This document shows, piece by piece, positions 1-10,471 of a stretch of 64,000 nt of DNA. A program made the translations under genes and the position numbers. A model generated the notes under the pieces. That model did not search any database, was not told the origin of the DNA, and saw only the letters and a program-made list of their open reading frames with translations. The stretch is from Amphibalanus amphitrite (lineage: Eukaryota > Arthropoda > Thecostraca > Balanomorpha > Balanidae), in NCBI RefSeq assembly GCF_019059575.1, contig NW_024881599.1:434001-498000 (forward strand), given 5' to 3'. How positions within the stretch are numbered: position 1 is the first letter of the stretch; each line of letters begins with the position of its first letter.

Positions 1-654
1 TTTACCTACCTATACTTTTACCTAATAATCTTATAGGTAAAGCAGCTCCCACATCCTCCAAAATTCGCAAATAAAATTGTTCAGCTCTGTCATCCGCTCT
101 TGTGCTTCTCTGACTGGCAATTTTCCACTCTCATTCCTCTTTGTAGTGACGAATATTCCCCTCTGACACCCAAGCCAAAATATAATTTTTGGACACTGAT
201 GTGGGTGCGGTACTGGCCTACCCACAGTATGGGACCCAGTCGGGTGACGGTCGTGGAACGAGCAAGGAGGCGTCAGACCGAAAAATAAATACCCAATAAT
301 ATCGTACGTCAAATGTCAATAATGCAAAACTATGTTATGAGACACATCTTTTCATGACGTCGCACGACCATAATTGTCGTGACGACATGTTACTGTATGA
401 GAAAAAGTCACGTTCAAGAATAAAACATGGACAATCATTCTAATATATATAGGCATAACAAATCAATGCAGGCCATAAGAAATTCAAATAAATAAACACT
501 GTCTGAGATTGAGATAGCAATAACTGGCATTAAGGATTCGGGTAGTTGCAGTCTGCAGATGCTAAGAAACAATCAATAAGCCCCAACAGGTAACGAGCTC
601 GACCCCAGTCTTCTCAAACTCTACTCAAATCGCAGTCTATCCGTTTCTCTCGCT
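1..654. other. Unc-76 intron 3 sequence, no gene seen
   Basis: AT-rich sequence 3' of exon 3 in the Unc-76 transcription direction. No exon matching the FEZ C-terminal half and no complete element was recognised. It is presumed to be intron that continues beyond the left edge. Confidence 0.5.
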
Positions 655-1005
655 GTTGTGGAGGGTTACTGTCTACTGACGTCCACACTATCGTCGTAGT
701 GTGTTACACACGTCCACAATGCCGTCGGGGAGGGTTACTCACGTCCACACTATCGTAGTATGGTTACGTCCATAATATAGTCACAGTGGGTTACTCACGT
801 GCGTAATGCCACGGTGGGTTACTCAGCACTCACGTCCATACTATCGTCGTGGTAAGTTACTGAAGCACACACTATCATAGTCGAGGTGGGTTACTCACTT
901 TCATTATGTCGTGGAGGGTTACCTACGTCTATACTATCGTCGTCGTGTATTACTCACGTCCATTACATCGCCGTGGTGTGTTACTCACGTCCATAATGTC
1001 GTCGA
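655..1005 (-). repeat. Minisatellite of about 30 bp overlapping the Unc-76 exon 3 splice donor
   Basis: About ten degenerate units carry the core TTACTCACGTCCAYAMTRTC (plus strand). Phrases such as ggttactcacgtccacac and tgttactcacgtccataa recur at about 30-bp spacing. The rightmost unit contains the exon 3 end and its GTGAGTAA donor (988-981 on the minus strand). The array therefore looks like repeated duplication of this exon-intron junction, and many units retain a GTGAGTAAC-like donor. Confidence 0.75.
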
Positions 1006-3251
1006 TCTCTTTGATGACTTCGTCGGCGGTCTTGAGCCGGTCGGGCGGCTCTGCCTGCACGCCGGCCAGGATCAGCGAGTGGATGTCCAGGTCGCTGGCC
1101 ACAGCCTCGTCCTCCTCTGACAGCGCGCCGTCGTCGGCCGGCGCCGCCTGACGGCACACGGCACAGTCAGCGGCGTCCAGCGGCTGCTGGTGGGACAGCT
1201 CAGTACCATTGTCTGGTGGTGAGGACTTAAGATGTTTAGAAAAATGTGCTTATCTGGCAATTGATATCTGGCAACTTGAGTTGCTGTAAAAATAAAAAAC
1301 GCATCCTCATTACTCAATAAATGCTACAATGCTAGAGCTGAAGCAAAATTTAAGCTTTACCTGTTTGTCATTCAAATTCAGAGCTGGCATGTGAAACTTC
1401 CTTGCATGAGACTTAGCCCAGTCAATGGGCAAGATGTTTCCGAAGTTCCCTGTGATTGTCCACCACATCCTGGGAAACATAAAAGAGAGGTATCAGATTA
1501 TGACTTACTGGCAAGTGACAGCAATAGGACAAAGTAGCTGTTGTGGGTGAAAATAAATAACTCCTTTATGCTTTGAAGTACAGAACAAGCGGAAACATAA
1601 ATGGGAGCAAAACTTACGTACCTATGTGATACAAATGCAAAACAGAAACACAGGTACAAAATTACAAACTTACAGAGTAATATCAAAAGGTAAGGGCAAA
1701 TGTCTCTGTTTCAGGTTGTAGTTCACAGCAGTGCATATAAAACCCTGGATAAAGATGTCATGAAGTCAGATGTCAAGATACCACATAAGCCTTGAAGTAG
1801 GTATGTTTATTGTTTAGTGCTATGACCTGTGAGCTGTGACTGTTCTAAGCTCATCAAAGCTCATCCTGAGTCTATGCTACCTCAAACATTGCCTAACAAT
1901 TTTCCAAAAGAAATTGTGGTCTCCTGGAGTAAATAAAAGTGAATAACTTCAAAAGCCCTCTTGCATAAAACCACTGCCCATCATTTCAGCACCCATGTAG
2001 TGTGCAAACAGGATGTTTAATACAATAAATGTTACTGTGGTAAGCTACACAGCTTTCTTCCAACTTCCTCTTAGTTCACTGTCTTGCTTTATGGGAGCAA
2101 TTCCTATGAAAGTGACCCAGTTTAGACTGCAATACCTAATAACAAATGACTGGCATCAAAAGGAGAACATGCACAGAAAACCTGATGCTGATTTACATTT
2201 TTCATATCAAGTACATTTTCAGTTTTGAGCAAGGTGTAAAAAGAGACATAATTAAAGGATTCATGTTGATTTCTGCAAGGAAAGAGATTAGAAGAATAGA
2301 CACAATGCAACTGCCAGTGCCACAATTATTGAGGCAGCATCCATTTAATTGCCATTTTTCTTGCACATTTTCATCAACAGCATAAATAACCTGCAAGGTA
2401 ACCAAGCTGAATTTTGATAATGATAATGTCCTCCCATTATTTGGTCAATGGCTTAAACATCAGTAATAGGCAAAGTTGTTTGCTTTATGATGCTTCTGAG
2501 TTCTGCTATAATATCAATGAGAAAGTCAAATGGCTACTCAGAAATAGTTGCGGCCACTAAAAAAAAAGATAAATCACAAATTGAGAAAAACAATGATTTT
2601 AGGACAAATACAATTTAATTATTACTCAACTAAAATGGTAGTAGTAAAGCAGGTGCCACACTTGTTTAATTGCAACCAAGGAGAGACGTGCTGTAGGTTA
2701 GGTTGTAGGTTTTAGGCGGTAGGTTCAAGGTTGTGTGTTTTGGGTTGTAGGTTATGGGTAAGGTTAGGTTAGGTTTCGTTTGGTTTGAATAGAAAGCATC
2801 TCTAGACAGTGCCTTTTCTTGTTTGCAAAAAACAAGCATGAAGCCTGCTTTACGACAACCACTAAATCTGCGGCAAGCTGAAACACTGAAACATTGGTAA
2901 AAACTTATATACTCACTGGCAGTCATTCATTATTTCCTCTTGACTTCGAACCTGTACTGGTGCCATTTCTTCGACATTTTCTTCAAAATTGCTGAAACAC
3001 TTTGTTATTTTCTCATCAAAACTGTTCACAAGGTCCTCAAGGGAACCGGAAAATGTCTCATTGAAGTTCTCCGAAAATCCTTCCACTGCATTGTCGTTCG
3101 GCACTTCCCTGGGTTTCGACGGTTTCACATTGGAATTTTCTACATCTTGTGAGCTCTGAAAATCACTAAATTCACCAAAATCTTCGTCGTTTTCCGATTT
3201 AGCCAAAGGGGCCTCTGCACGGAGCTCAGCCATTTTTGCCGCAGCCTTCAT
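989..3251 (-). CDS. Unc-76: Unc-76 / FEZ family kinesin-1 adaptor, 5' three exons (partial)
   Basis: FEZ/Unc-76 proteins are cytoplasmic kinesin-1 adaptors for axonal transport and axon fasciculation. I assembled three exons on the minus strand. Exon 1 is 3251-2917, ending at a GTGAGT donor. Exon 2 is 1469-1361, with a CCCAG acceptor and GTAAAG donor. Exon 3 is 1225-989, with a TTAAG acceptor and GTGAGT donor. The phases agree and give 227 codons. Recognisable blocks are an acidic N-terminus (MAELRAEAPLAK, then DEDFGEFSDF), the FEZ-like block SLEDLVNSFDEKITKCFSNF followed by MAPVQ, then NFGNILPIDWAKSHARKF with MPALNL, and LKTADEVIKEIDDIMD. These match human FEZ1 blocks such as MEDLVNEFDEKLNVCF and LTADQVIEEIEEMM, recalled from memory. 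The coiled-coil C-terminal half must lie left of position 1. Translation may begin at 3251 (MKAAAK) or at 3233 (MAEL); the second resembles other family members. Identity is confident; the exon 3 acceptor was chosen because only it keeps frame. Confidence 0.88.
1470..2916 (-). other. Unc-76 intron 1 with TTAGG-like patch
   Basis: AT-rich intron between FEZ exons 1 and 2. Positions 2690-2785 hold a degenerate run of GTAGGTT/AAGGTTAGG words, including a short ggttaggttaggtt stretch like the arthropod TTAGG telomere unit. It is too short and impure to call an interstitial telomere. No other gene or element was recognised. Confidence 0.6.
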
Positions 3252-3999
3252 TTGTTTACGCCCAGCCGTGTCCTCTGTGCAATGCGTTGGCGCTCGGCAG
3301 ATGTCGCTAGTGCAGCGCAGGGAAGGGCAGAGAGCTCGGCGACCGAGGTGCGGCGTGCGCAGGGTCCGGCGCCTGCGCTGCTCGCCGGCAGCCGTCACAG
3401 CTCGATAATCAATACCGGCCCTCCTGCATTTGCACTTTGCTGAGGGCCTTGGGCCGCCATGCAATCCAAATGAAAACTGCTTGTAGCTGCCTTTGCTCTG
3501 CACCTAGGTAGGTACTAGGCAGTAGTGTTAGTGTAGCGTAGCTAATAGCTATAAAGCCTTTCGATGGGAGGGCCGAGTGGATCCCCACGGACGCATAAAT
3601 AAACTGAGCCCGCAACCACCTCCATTCAGGTGAAGCCGACATGGCGCCATTTTACGTTGCCAAAAACCCGTGCTCTGAAAGGTCATCGAGCCAATACAAT
3701 TAGAACTGCGTCTAAACGGATGATCGGATCGAGATGCTGGTGGTACCGCTCGACGGGTAATGCCCTGAGGCAGGCGATGATGGATGTCACATGTCACCCG
3801 GTGTCACATGGCGCGTGCCACGTGCCGACAAATTTACAAAGGGCAAAACCCTTTAAGCGACGCTTCAAATCAAACGAAGGGCGGCACAGATGCCAAACTC
3901 ACAGACAGACCTCACATGTCCCAGTGTTCGACCACTAACATATGGTATGCTCGGCATCAGGGGGTGCGGAATGCACGCGCTAGTGGCGAAAAACATGTT
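3252..3999. other. CpG-rich 5' region of Unc-76 and unassigned sequence
   Basis: Positions 3250-3480 are CpG-rich directly upstream of the FEZ start codon, which suits a TATA-less promoter and 5' UTR. I found no convincing TATA box or initiator. From 3500 to 3999 nothing could be assigned. A start-like gccgacATGGCG on the plus strand near 3640 opens a 102-codon frame without recognisable features. Confidence 0.4.
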
Positions 4000-4003
4000 T
4001 TAA

Positions 4004-5175
4004 CCCGCGCGGGGCTGGGGTCTCCAGCCGAACGCGCGGGGCTGGGGGGGGGGTAAATTTTACCCCCCCTGTTATCTCCCGAACTGATGGTCCGATTTGG
4101 AAAATTCAAACGCCAATCGAAAGCACTCATCACGAACTACTAAAAACATGTACTTAATTTAAAGTTTGAGGTCAAGGTCAGGTCAGGTCAAGGGTACAAA
4201 TTGCAAGTTTCTACAGTATCGGCCTTGCACCGTAGTTGCCGAGGAATGGAGTCATGGACTGAGACTGATCGCCCAAAACGTGTTCTTAGGCTACCAAGAC
4301 AATATTCGTTGCATACAGTATCATTCAGAGGTCAAGGTCAAGGTCAGGTCAGGTCAGGTCAGGTCACCAAAAAACAAAATATAGAAAAGGGCATGTGCGA
4401 CACATGTTTTATGGGTCATTTTACTCATAGAATTCAATAGGCACACTCAATAAGTGATATGGACCACCTCTGGATGAATTTCAGGTCGAGGTCAGGTCAA
4501 GGTTAGGTCAAGTGAGGTCAAATTTTGAAGTTGGTTGTTAAGGCCTAAAAAGGTGTCTATCTGATGCAGTTTTTCACGGCGAATCGAATGGTGCTATTTT
4601 TGTTTCCGTACGAGGTCTAGAACTTCCAAAAAAGTCATTTTTCAAAAAAATTTTGTGTCGTGACGTCATAAAATTTTGAATAACTCCCACATTTTTGAAC
4701 CGATTCTTCTAAAATTTGGTATGTAGATGCACATAGACCACTTCTCTGACATATATTCCGGTTTTTTTGATAGACTCAAAATTTTGGATTTTATAATGAT
4801 TTTCCCAAAAAAGTCAGTTTTTTTGAAAAATTTAGGCCAAAATCCAAAATTTTCAAAAAACCGAGATAGCCATTTGATAGACAAAGTAAAATTACGTATA
4901 ACCTTTTTTGTTACGTCTTGATTCCTTTAAAAATGAAGATGTTAGCGGCGTTTGAACTTTTGCCGTTTTTGAGGCGAAAATGACGAACATGACGTCACTA
5001 AAACGTCAATTTCTCAAAAATTTTCCGACGGATTTCGCTCAAATTTTCAGGGAACGTGTCAAATTGATGTAAGAAAAGGTACTGAAAGTTTGGCGGCGCT
5101 GCGCGCCGCCGTTTTTGAGATATCGCAAAAATTCGCGAGGGGGGGTAAAATTTACCCCCCCCAGCCCCGCGCGGG
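4004..5175. mobile_element. TTAA-flanked element, CCCGCGC-end family, AGGTCA-rich
   Basis: Flanked by TTAA at 4000-4003 and 5176-5179. The ends are inverted: CCCGCGCGGGGCTGGGG at the left and CCCCAGCCCCGCGCGGG at the right. Each carries a subterminal G-tract/C-tract hairpin with a TAAATTTTA-like loop. TTAA duplications and CCC termini are known for the piggyBac superfamily, so a non-autonomous piggyBac-like origin is inferred. The interior is non-coding and holds (AGGTC)n runs at 4168-4192, 4326-4365 and 4483-4520, with TCAAGGTCA at 4172, 4332 and 4338. No transposase frame is seen. Confidence 0.8.
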
Positions 5176-5179
5176 TTAA

Positions 5180-5448
5180 CCCGCGCCCGGCTGGGGGTCC
5201 TGGATTTCCACGCCCTGCTGGAGGGGGGGGGGGTGTTTGAACACCCCCCTTGTAACTCGGACCTTAAAATTGAGTATCATCGGCTTCCCCTCGTGACGGA
5301 CAACACGCTCGTTCTTTCCGCGAAGCTCTAGCTCGAACAGGGGCCCAACGGCCAGGGGGAAGTTCAACGGACCCCCCTTGTTGGACCCCCCCCCCCCCCC
5401 TTAGGTATACGTTCGCGGCTGGAAAAGCACCAATACGGGCGAGGGTAA
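5180..5448. mobile_element. Short chimeric TTAA element with mixed ends
   Basis: It shares the TTAA at 5176-5179 with the preceding element. The left end is of the CCCGCGCCCGGCTGG family with the poly-G/TGTTTGAACA/poly-C hairpin. The right end is of the unrelated CCCTCGC family, reading GGACCCCCC ... GGCGAGGG before an eroded TAAC. It therefore looks like an internal deletion or recombinant joining two family ends. Confidence 0.65.
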
Positions 5449-5645
5449 CATGCGCACGTAGCCGCGCACGGCCGGTCCCCTCACTGACTTCGCCTGGCTA
5501 CGGCCTGCCACCAACCGCAACCATGCCTGTCAGGAGGCCCATAAACGTCAAGCGCCCGTCGCGCTTCGAACCCGGACTGTTATAACCGGGAACGCGTCCT
5601 CTCACCACGCGTAGTCCAACGCTCTACCAACTGAGCTACGGGAAC
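5449..5645 (-). repeat. tRNA-derived SINE, copy 1
   Basis: On the minus strand the head reads GTTCCCGTAGCTCAGTTGG (A-box) followed by GAACC-type B-box GGGTTCGAAGC 60 bp later, then a GC-rich body ending near CACGTGCGC. It cannot fold as a normal tRNA: the anticodon region is expanded and no acceptor 3' strand follows. A sister copy lies at 20343-20528. Confidence 0.75.
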
Positions 5646-5934
5646 GGCGTTAAGTTTGAGTTTGAGTCATTGCTGATTTTTTTTTGCAAAACTAAAAATA
5701 TCGGCATGCTACCGGCAATAAATGCCAAATACCACGAAAAACCTGCGGTAGTGAATAATTACCGGCATGCCGGTAGTGCGGTAGGGAAATTTTGCAACTC
5801 TTGTCTACCTATGAGACCCTTACCATGACCAATAGGAGCATTCAGAAGACATTACGCCCCTTGCCACTAGAAGCATTTATGTTGCATGCTTGGCGGTTTT
5901 AAATATTACCTACATACCTATGTACTGCCTGTAT
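5646..5934. other. Unassigned intergenic stretch
   Basis: AT-rich sequence with repeated accggcatg and taccggc words at 5702-5790. No gene, hairpin element or repeat boundary was recognised. Confidence 0.4.
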
Positions 5935-6063
5935 TTAACCCTATTCCGGGTGGGCTCTCAAAGGTTCGATTCTGGGCGGGGGGCCTTTTCGGCCCCCCTT
6001 CAGATCTTAAAAAACAACACATCGGAGTGACAAACGGCAAACGGCGTTTGATAGGTCGTTTAA

Positions 6064-7251
6064 CCCGCGCCCGGCTGGGGGTCCTGGATTTCCACGCCCT
6101 GCTGGGGGGGGGTGTTTGAACACCCCCCCTTCTAACTCGGCTCCTGGGCCACGTAGCGATACGCGGAAGGCGGCGTTCGAAAGAGCGTCAAAAATAATGA
6201 GGAAATCACTTCGGTCAATTTTTTGGTCAGGTCAAAGGTCAGGTCACCAGAGGTCATTGAAGGCAAATTTTCGCCGATTTCCAGGTCGAATGTCGAAAAT
6301 TTCCAAGAAGCCAACGCATAACTCGGGAACCAATAGAGCTACAGCGCCGCGGAAAAGCGCATTCGATAGCCCTATTAACGCCCTTTCTGAGTAATTTTCT
6401 CAGATTTGACCTAACGTCAACGGTTTTGCCTGCAGGGGGCAAAAACTGCAAAAATAGCCGATTTTTTCGGAAACAGTTTTTCTGCAATAACTTTTGACCC
6501 AAGCATTGTACGAGCTTACTTTTACCGGCATCGTGTTCCTCTCGTCAAGACGCATCGAACGAACTATAATTTGACCTTGAAAGGTCAATTTGAAAATTTG
6601 ACCTCAGGTCAAGGTCATGACCTGACCGGAAAGGGTCATGTTGCATATCAGTCGATCCGTATCGTCGAGCTGAACACATCTAAGGCGTTTTCATCGCTCT
6701 AGCATGCCTCTATCAAAAGTTATTTGCGAAAAACTGTTAGATACCATTCGTGACCTAAGATGACCTCAGGGCATTACCAGGGGTCACAGACACCATTTTC
6801 ATGTTCAGTGTGTCTAAACCACTTGTAATTCAGTGTTTGGGAGTGTTTATAATGTCTTTCGTCCAAAACAGGCGCATTTCAATTTTCTCCCATTGACTTA
6901 TAATGGTGAGGTCGCAAAATTGACCTGACCTTAGGTCATCGATATCAAAATTCTGAGATATACATTTTGTACATGCTAATGCTCTTAGCAATCGCTGAAA
7001 GTTTCAAAGCGATCGGTCACTCGGTGTAGCTATGACAGACATTGAAACTTTTTATGAGGTGAGGTCACTTCGAGTGACCTGGTGACCTGACCTTGAATGA
7101 CCTTGGTCTGAAATTTTCACAACATGTGTAGAATTGATGTATGATAAGGTGTACCAAAAACGGCGGCGCTCCGCGCCGCCGTTTTTGAGATATTCGCGAA
7201 AAACCACAGGGGGGGGTGTTCAAACACCCCCCCCCCCCAGCAGGGCGCGGG
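6064..7251. mobile_element. Nested TTAA element, CCCGCGC-end family
   Basis: Flanked by TTAA at 6060-6063 and 7252-7255. It begins CCCGCGCCCGGCTGGGGG with the hairpin GGTGTTTGAACACC inside G and C tracts, and ends with the inverted hairpin and CCAGCAGGGCGCGGG. The left half carries AGGTCA words, the right half TGACCT words, so half-sites point inward. A central block pairs CTCGTCAAGACGCATCGAAC (6540) with CAGTCGATCCGTATCGTCGA (6649) around an AGGTCA cluster that includes TCAAGGTCA at 6609. Confidence 0.8.
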
Positions 7252-7255
7252 TTAA

Positions 7256-8245
7256 CCCTATTCCTGGCGGGCTCCGCCGGGACAAGAAACTGGCGGGGGG
7301 GGCCGATTCGGCCCCCCCCCTGAGATCTCGAGAACGAAGCAAGATAGCGACAAGCGGTAAACGGCATCGGATACGCACGGCCAAGATCTACAATTTTTAC
7401 AAAGGTCATTTTCAGGTCAGGTCAAAGATGACGTCACAGGGGTCGAAAAAGTCAAAATGGCGACGCTAGATATGGAGAGAGTTTTTCTCGAATAACTTTC
7501 GAATTAGTCAAGATAGGAACAAACTAAGGGCATCATCGTGATCCTCTCGTCAATCCGCATCGAATGATATATATGTTGACCTCGAAAGGTCAAGGTCAAA
7601 GGTTGACCTCAGGTCACGTGACCTCGAGGTCATCATGTATATCATTCGATGCGTCTTGACGAGCTGAACACAATGAGACCATCCACGTGTCTGTATCTTG
7701 TTCCTGTACGGAGTTATTGGCCAAAATCTTTTGGTGACCTTTGATGACGTCACATGACCTCACAGCTGCCCAACAGCAAAACAGACCTCAAGGTAGTGAA
7801 GGTTGATCGTATATGAAGTCATGTATGGTATATGGGGCCATTCCGACCCGTTTTAGTGGTAAAAACAGGGAGTTGATTTTTCCCCCATTGACTTATAATG
7901 GGGAGGTCGCGAAACTGACCTGACCTTAGGTCACCGATATCAAAACTCCGAGATATACAAATTGCACATACTGGTACCCTAACTAAAGCCTGAAGAGAAG
8001 AAATTGATCGGTCAAAAACTCTAGCTCTGGCGTGATTGCAAACTTTTCTGAGGTAGGGTCACCAAACCGCCTCTGGTGACCTGACCTCAGGTCAGATCAA
8101 CTCAAAATTTTCAGACATGTTGCGTAGAAGCCTTTTAGGAAAAGTCAGAAAATTTGAGCTTCCTAGCTCAACGCGTTTGGGAGAAATAACCAAAAAACCT
8201 CAGGGGGGGGGGGGGCTCCTGAGGCTCCCCCCGCCAGGAATAGGG
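7256..8245. mobile_element. Nested TTAA element, CCCTATTCC-end family
   Basis: Flanked by TTAA at 7252-7255 (shared with its neighbour) and 8246-8249. The ends are CCCTATTCCTGGCGGGC and CCCGCCAGGAATAGGG. The subterminal hairpin has poly-G, CCGATTCGG, poly-C. The centre has a clear inverted pair, CTCGTCAATCCGCATCGAAT (7547) against CATTCGATGCGTCTTGACGA (7643), flanking a dense TGACCT/AGGTCA core. A block starting CCCCATTGACTTATAATGG (7892) recurs in other families of the set. Confidence 0.82.
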
Positions 8246-9100
8246 TTAAAGATCTACAACTTTTACGTAAAACATTTTCGGTTCAGGTCAATATTGAGGT
8301 CAGCAGAGGTCATCAACGATAAAATGTTTTGGAATTAGTTACTTTTGTTGCTCTCGTCGAGGCGATGCGAAAGAAGTACGAGTATGCGGTGACCTTCACA
8401 GGTCAACTTGAAAGTTGACCTGAGGTCAAGGTCAGGTCATTCACCAATGAGGTTGTGGGCTATGGTCATGCTGCATACCAAACGACGCGCCTTGACCAGG
8501 CGAGCAGTTTGGTACCGCTTACAAGTCTTTAGCACCATCATGTCGTGATTTATTGACAGAAAACGATTTATGACGTCACATGACCTCAGATGACCTTTCC
8601 CGGTGCCCCTGTCAATAAGCGGCATCGGAATAATCACCGATGAGATAATCTCCCATAATACTGAAATAATTGGGTGGTTTTGATTCGTTTACACGAAGCA
8701 GGAGGCGTATCAATATTTTCCCATAGGCTTGCAATCTAAAGGTCACGAGTCTGGCCTGACCTCAGGTCACAGATATAAAATTCTGAGATATACAAATTGC
8801 ACATACTGATACCCTTACTAAAACCTGAAGAGAAGAAATTGATAAGTCAAAAACTCTAGCTCTGGCGTGATTGCAAACTTTTCTGAGATGGGGTCAACAA
8901 ACCGCCTCTGGTGACCTGACCTGACCGGACCCGGCATTTTTTTTTGTCAAAATGTGCGCAATGAATGTTTAGAAAAAGTCACCGAGTATGAGCTTTCAGT
9001 CTTGCGGCGTTTGACAATGGCACAAGAAAAACCTGAAGCGAAAAACGAAAAAAAAACTCTTATGACCCAAAACCTGGGGGCCCGCCCGGAATAGGGTTAA

Positions 9101-10467
9101 GCCAACACGGTATGTGGTTAGGGACTGTGTCAATGACTGATTGCATAGTGAATAGTGACGTGATTGCTGGATGTTTGACACAGGCTCGGTTTTACCGATA
9201 GGACGCGTAACAACAGCGCATCTCACTTATCTGCACTCCGCTACAGGCCGGACAGAACCATTTGTGTAATGATATATTTATAGAGCATTATCAGTGTGGT
9301 GTGGAGAATACAGTTATTTGTCCTGGTTTACGTAATTCAAGTTGTTTGTTTTTTTCCAATGACGCTATAGGTACAGCTCCTATACTCTCCACACAGGGGC
9401 GTCGCCACGGATTTTTGACTGGGGGGGGGGGACGGATTGGCTGACTAAAAACCCAAAAGTTAGCTACCGTACATTTTCAGGTCTATGCATTACATACTTT
9501 GTAATGCATACCATGTGTTCACTAAAAATTGAGACAAAGTTTAGCAGGCTGTATCTTCGGTAATGTACCGATTTAAACAAACGAGGCATTGTTGTAATGC
9601 ACATTGCATCTGCTGCAAGCCGTACAGCGTCAACAGATTTGCCTGATCCCTGTAGGTCATTTTTTTACATTTCCTTGGAAGTGTTGTCACAAGCTCTGGC
9701 ACCAGTGGACCGTGATGTTGGCCAGTTGATAGTGGTAATGAGCAACCAGTTGATATTTTGTATGAAATCGAAAGACACCAACATACGTTATAGCTTTAGG
9801 CAAATCACATTAGATACTCATTTGTTAAATTTCAGGCGTGGAAAATGGCTTATCGGGTCTCGTTCCATTGGGAATTTTTACATCGGCCGGGGCCCTCAAG
9901 GCGCCCCTTGGTTAGTGTGCTGGCGCGAGGTCGGACCAGAAAATCACCTTCTGGTTACATATGTTGTTCTGCATGAACCTCTAGTGCTTAATAATACACT
10001 TGGCTCAAAAAGTATCATATTGTAAAGGACCAGTCTGGAGGAATAAAGTCGAACTGTGATGATATTCTCTGAAATAACACATACACTACGGCATCCAGCG
10101 TTAGCTTGCATGCTGACACTTAAATGGACGTTAGCCCTTGTATCATCGTTCACATCACAACAGAACACTCCATTGTCTAGTTAATTGTCGCCCTTTAACT
10201 AAAAACATGATTTTTCTACCTTAAATAGTTCAACTTTTTTCTGCATTTTTTTGTCCCTTTTTTGACCATAGCTTATTTACTTCTCTGGCCTTATGTTGTT
10301 CCCAGTCGCTTCGAGAAATCATTTGCGCCGGTTGTAACTCAGCCTACTAGTCTCAGTTTAGTGATTTGATTCGAATGTTCAATTTTCTCTGTAAAGCTCC
10401 TACGAGGTAAGCTGTGGTCTTTTTGTAGCTGTTTTGAGAAGGAAAGCTGAAAACGCTACATTTACTC
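9101..10467. other. Gene-free stretch with a hAT-like end
   Basis: CAGGGGCGTCGCCACGG followed by a G-tract at 9393-9430 resembles the CAGGGGCGG ends of hAT elements found elsewhere in the window, but no partner end was found. The frame at 9597-10025 (142 codons, plus) has no recognisable domain and ordinary base use; I do not call it a gene. Confidence 0.4.
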
Positions 10468-10471
10468 TTAA

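Larger units (their letters stand above)
5939..9096. mobile_element. Outer TTAA element, CCCTATTCC-end family, hosting two nested elements
   Basis: Flanked by TTAA at 5935-5938 and 9097-9100. The left end is CCCTATTCCGGGTGGGC and the right end GCCCGGAATAGGG. Its interior is split at a TTAA (6060-6063 and 8246-8249) by two elements lying end to end (6064-7251, 7256-8245). Its own interior resumes with AGATCTACAACTTTTACG, matching the same stretch in its relative at 7256-8245. It contains AGGTCA/TGACCT motifs and TGACGTCA-like sites. No transposase is seen. Confidence 0.8.

Noticed and set aside
655-1005. CRISPR-like regular array
   Set aside because: Units are degenerate and adjacent without unique spacers, in a split eukaryotic gene; it is a minisatellite.
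1212-1225. Unc-76 exon 3 acceptor at CCACCAG (1213-1214)
   Set aside because: It would shift the frame; the TTAAG acceptor at 1226 joins in phase 0 and keeps the family sequence.
2745-2775. TTAGG telomere repeat in Unc-76 intron 1
   Set aside because: Only about three imperfect units in a wider GGTT-rich stretch.
5580-5645. tRNA gene on the minus strand
   Set aside because: A-box and B-box words are present but the anticodon arm is expanded and the 3' acceptor strand is missing; a body follows and a second copy exists at 20343, so it is a SINE head.
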